64,000 bases of DNA from Streptomyces litmocidini. GTDB taxonomy: Bacteria > Actinomycetota > Actinomycetes > Streptomycetales > Streptomycetaceae. A model generated the notes under the pieces. It searched no databases. It was not told where the DNA came from and was given only the letters and a program-made list of their open reading frames with translations. The stretch spans positions 186,001 to 250,000 of the forward strand of contig NZ_BMTQ01000010.1 in assembly GCF_014649755.1 (NCBI RefSeq). Direction: 5' to 3'. Below, piece by piece: positions 63,575 to 64,000 of this stretch (position 1 is its first letter; each line of letters begins with the position of its first letter). Both the position numbers and the translations under genes were made by a program.

Positions 63575-64000
63575 CTACCAGCTGGCGCGGCGGCTCAGCT
63601 CCCACATCTGCATGACCGTCTGCGGGTCGAGGGCGCGCTCGCTGCCGCCGATGTCCTCGCCGGCCGCGATGTACAGCTTGCCCTGCCACAGGGGCAGCAG
63701 CCGGACGTCATGGACCAGGATCTCCTGGGCCTCCACGAACTCGTCCGTGACGGTCCCGCGATCGCTCTCGCGGCGGGACTTGGGCAGCAGTTCGTTGGTG
63801 ATCCGGGGGCTCTCGTAGGGCGTGCCGAGGACGTTCTCCTTGCCCACGAAGGGGGCGACGAAGTTGTCCGGGTCCGGGAAGTCGGGGAACCAGCCTCGGC
63901 CGAAGACCGGGTACTCGCCCTTCTGGTAGCCCGCCTGGAACTCCTTCCAGGGCTTGCCGTGCAGGGTGACCTCGAAGAGGCCGGACTCCTCCAGCTGCCG
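63575..64000 (-). CDS. Peptide ABC transporter substrate-binding protein (C-terminal part, cut by window edge)
   Basis: 142 C-terminal residues of a family 5 extracellular solute-binding protein (OppA/DppA type). Visible: EVTLHGKPWKEFQAGYQKGE, GWFPDFPDPDNFVAPFVGKE, then VLVHDVRLLPLWQGKLYIAA, all characteristic of the domain's end. The N-terminus with its lipobox lies beyond the right edge. A strong hairpin follows. Confidence 0.88.
   Translation of the reverse strand, partial: RQLEESGLFEVTLHGKPWKEFQAGYQKGEYPVFGRGWFPDFPDPDNFVAPFVGKENVLGTPYESPRITNELLPKSRRESDRGTVTDEFVEAQEILVHDVRLLPLWQGKLYIAAGEDIGGSERALDPQTVMQMWELSRRASW

Overview
The window is high-GC actinobacterial DNA and almost certainly comes from a Streptomyces chromosome. 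Third codon positions are nearly all G or C. GTG and TTG starts are common, and many genes look leaderless, with a TAnnnT-like hexamer 6-10 bases before the start codon. The families present (a BldG/RsbW-type anti-sigma kinase, an ECF41 sigma factor, ROK and GntR regulators, a Phd/YefM antitoxin, a DUF6493-like protein and a NlpC/P60 gene behind a c-di-AMP riboswitch) are typical of the genus. I see no rRNA, tRNA, insertion sequence, prophage or CRISPR array. Apart from one decayed locus, the region looks like ordinary chromosome.

Layout. (a) 1-2.65 kb: urease operon ureABC-ureF on the minus strand, running off the left edge, with a GlnR-like box upstream. (b) 2.8-3.8 kb: decayed divergent pair, a tetR remnant and a membrane-permease remnant that both lack their N-terminal halves. 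(c) 3.7-5.0 kb: a toxin-less Phd/YefM antitoxin facing, across a TGTACA operator, a ClpP paralogue that has lost two of its three catalytic residues, followed by a 101-residue unknown protein. (d) 5.0-6.6 kb: a 525-base leader with a c-di-AMP (ydaO) riboswitch and a small secreted NlpC/P60 hydrolase, then an anti-sigma kinase. (e) 6.7-11.5 kb: biotin synthesis, bioF divergent from bioB-bioA-bioD. (f) 11.5-19.7 kb: VOC protein, methyltransferase, GNAT, two overlapping CNNM/CorC-type membrane proteins behind a leader that can hide the ribosome binding site, an MDMPI-fold protein, an SGNH hydrolase, then purB and mug. (g) 20-28.6 kb: regulators (ROK, GntR, ECF41, GlxA/AraC, MocR) with hydrolase, exporter and dehydrogenase genes. 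(h) 28.9-38.8 kb: PhoD phosphatase, a DUF6493-like giant, a membrane ACT-GNAT fusion, a transsulfuration enzyme with a divergent Lrp, a DUF885 metalloprotein and a second Lrp. (i) 38.8-49.7 kb: sbcDC, IMPACT protein, CoA-binding protein, YbaK-like deacylase, an XRE-cupin regulator with a divergent EamA exporter, two hexapeptide-repeat enzymes, DedA and a thioesterase. (j) 49.8-64 kb: anchored Pro/Gln-rich protein, MFS exporter, spermidine-synthase-like protein, patatin, AlkD, TVP38, uppP, flavin reductase, SnoaL-like protein, Gfo/Idh/MocA dehydrogenase, FAD monooxygenase with a TetR regulator, DinB, a lipoprotein, a TPR protein, ung and the end of a peptide-binding protein.

Functional groups. 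The biotin genes form a nearly complete late pathway. Urease and its GlnR-like box point to nitrogen-controlled urea use. purB with mug, sbcDC, alkD and ung cover purine synthesis and DNA repair. Several divergent regulator-target pairs carry clear palindromes: the antitoxin/ClpP pair, XRE/EamA, GlxA/saccharopine-type reductase and TetR/FAD monooxygenase.

The strongest candidates for something new are the antitoxin/degenerate-ClpP locus, the leader that can sequester the ribosome binding site of the CNNM pair, the double truncation that left two divergent pseudogenes, and the biotin synthase with a cysteine-rich repeat tail. All calls come from reading the sequence. No database search was run.
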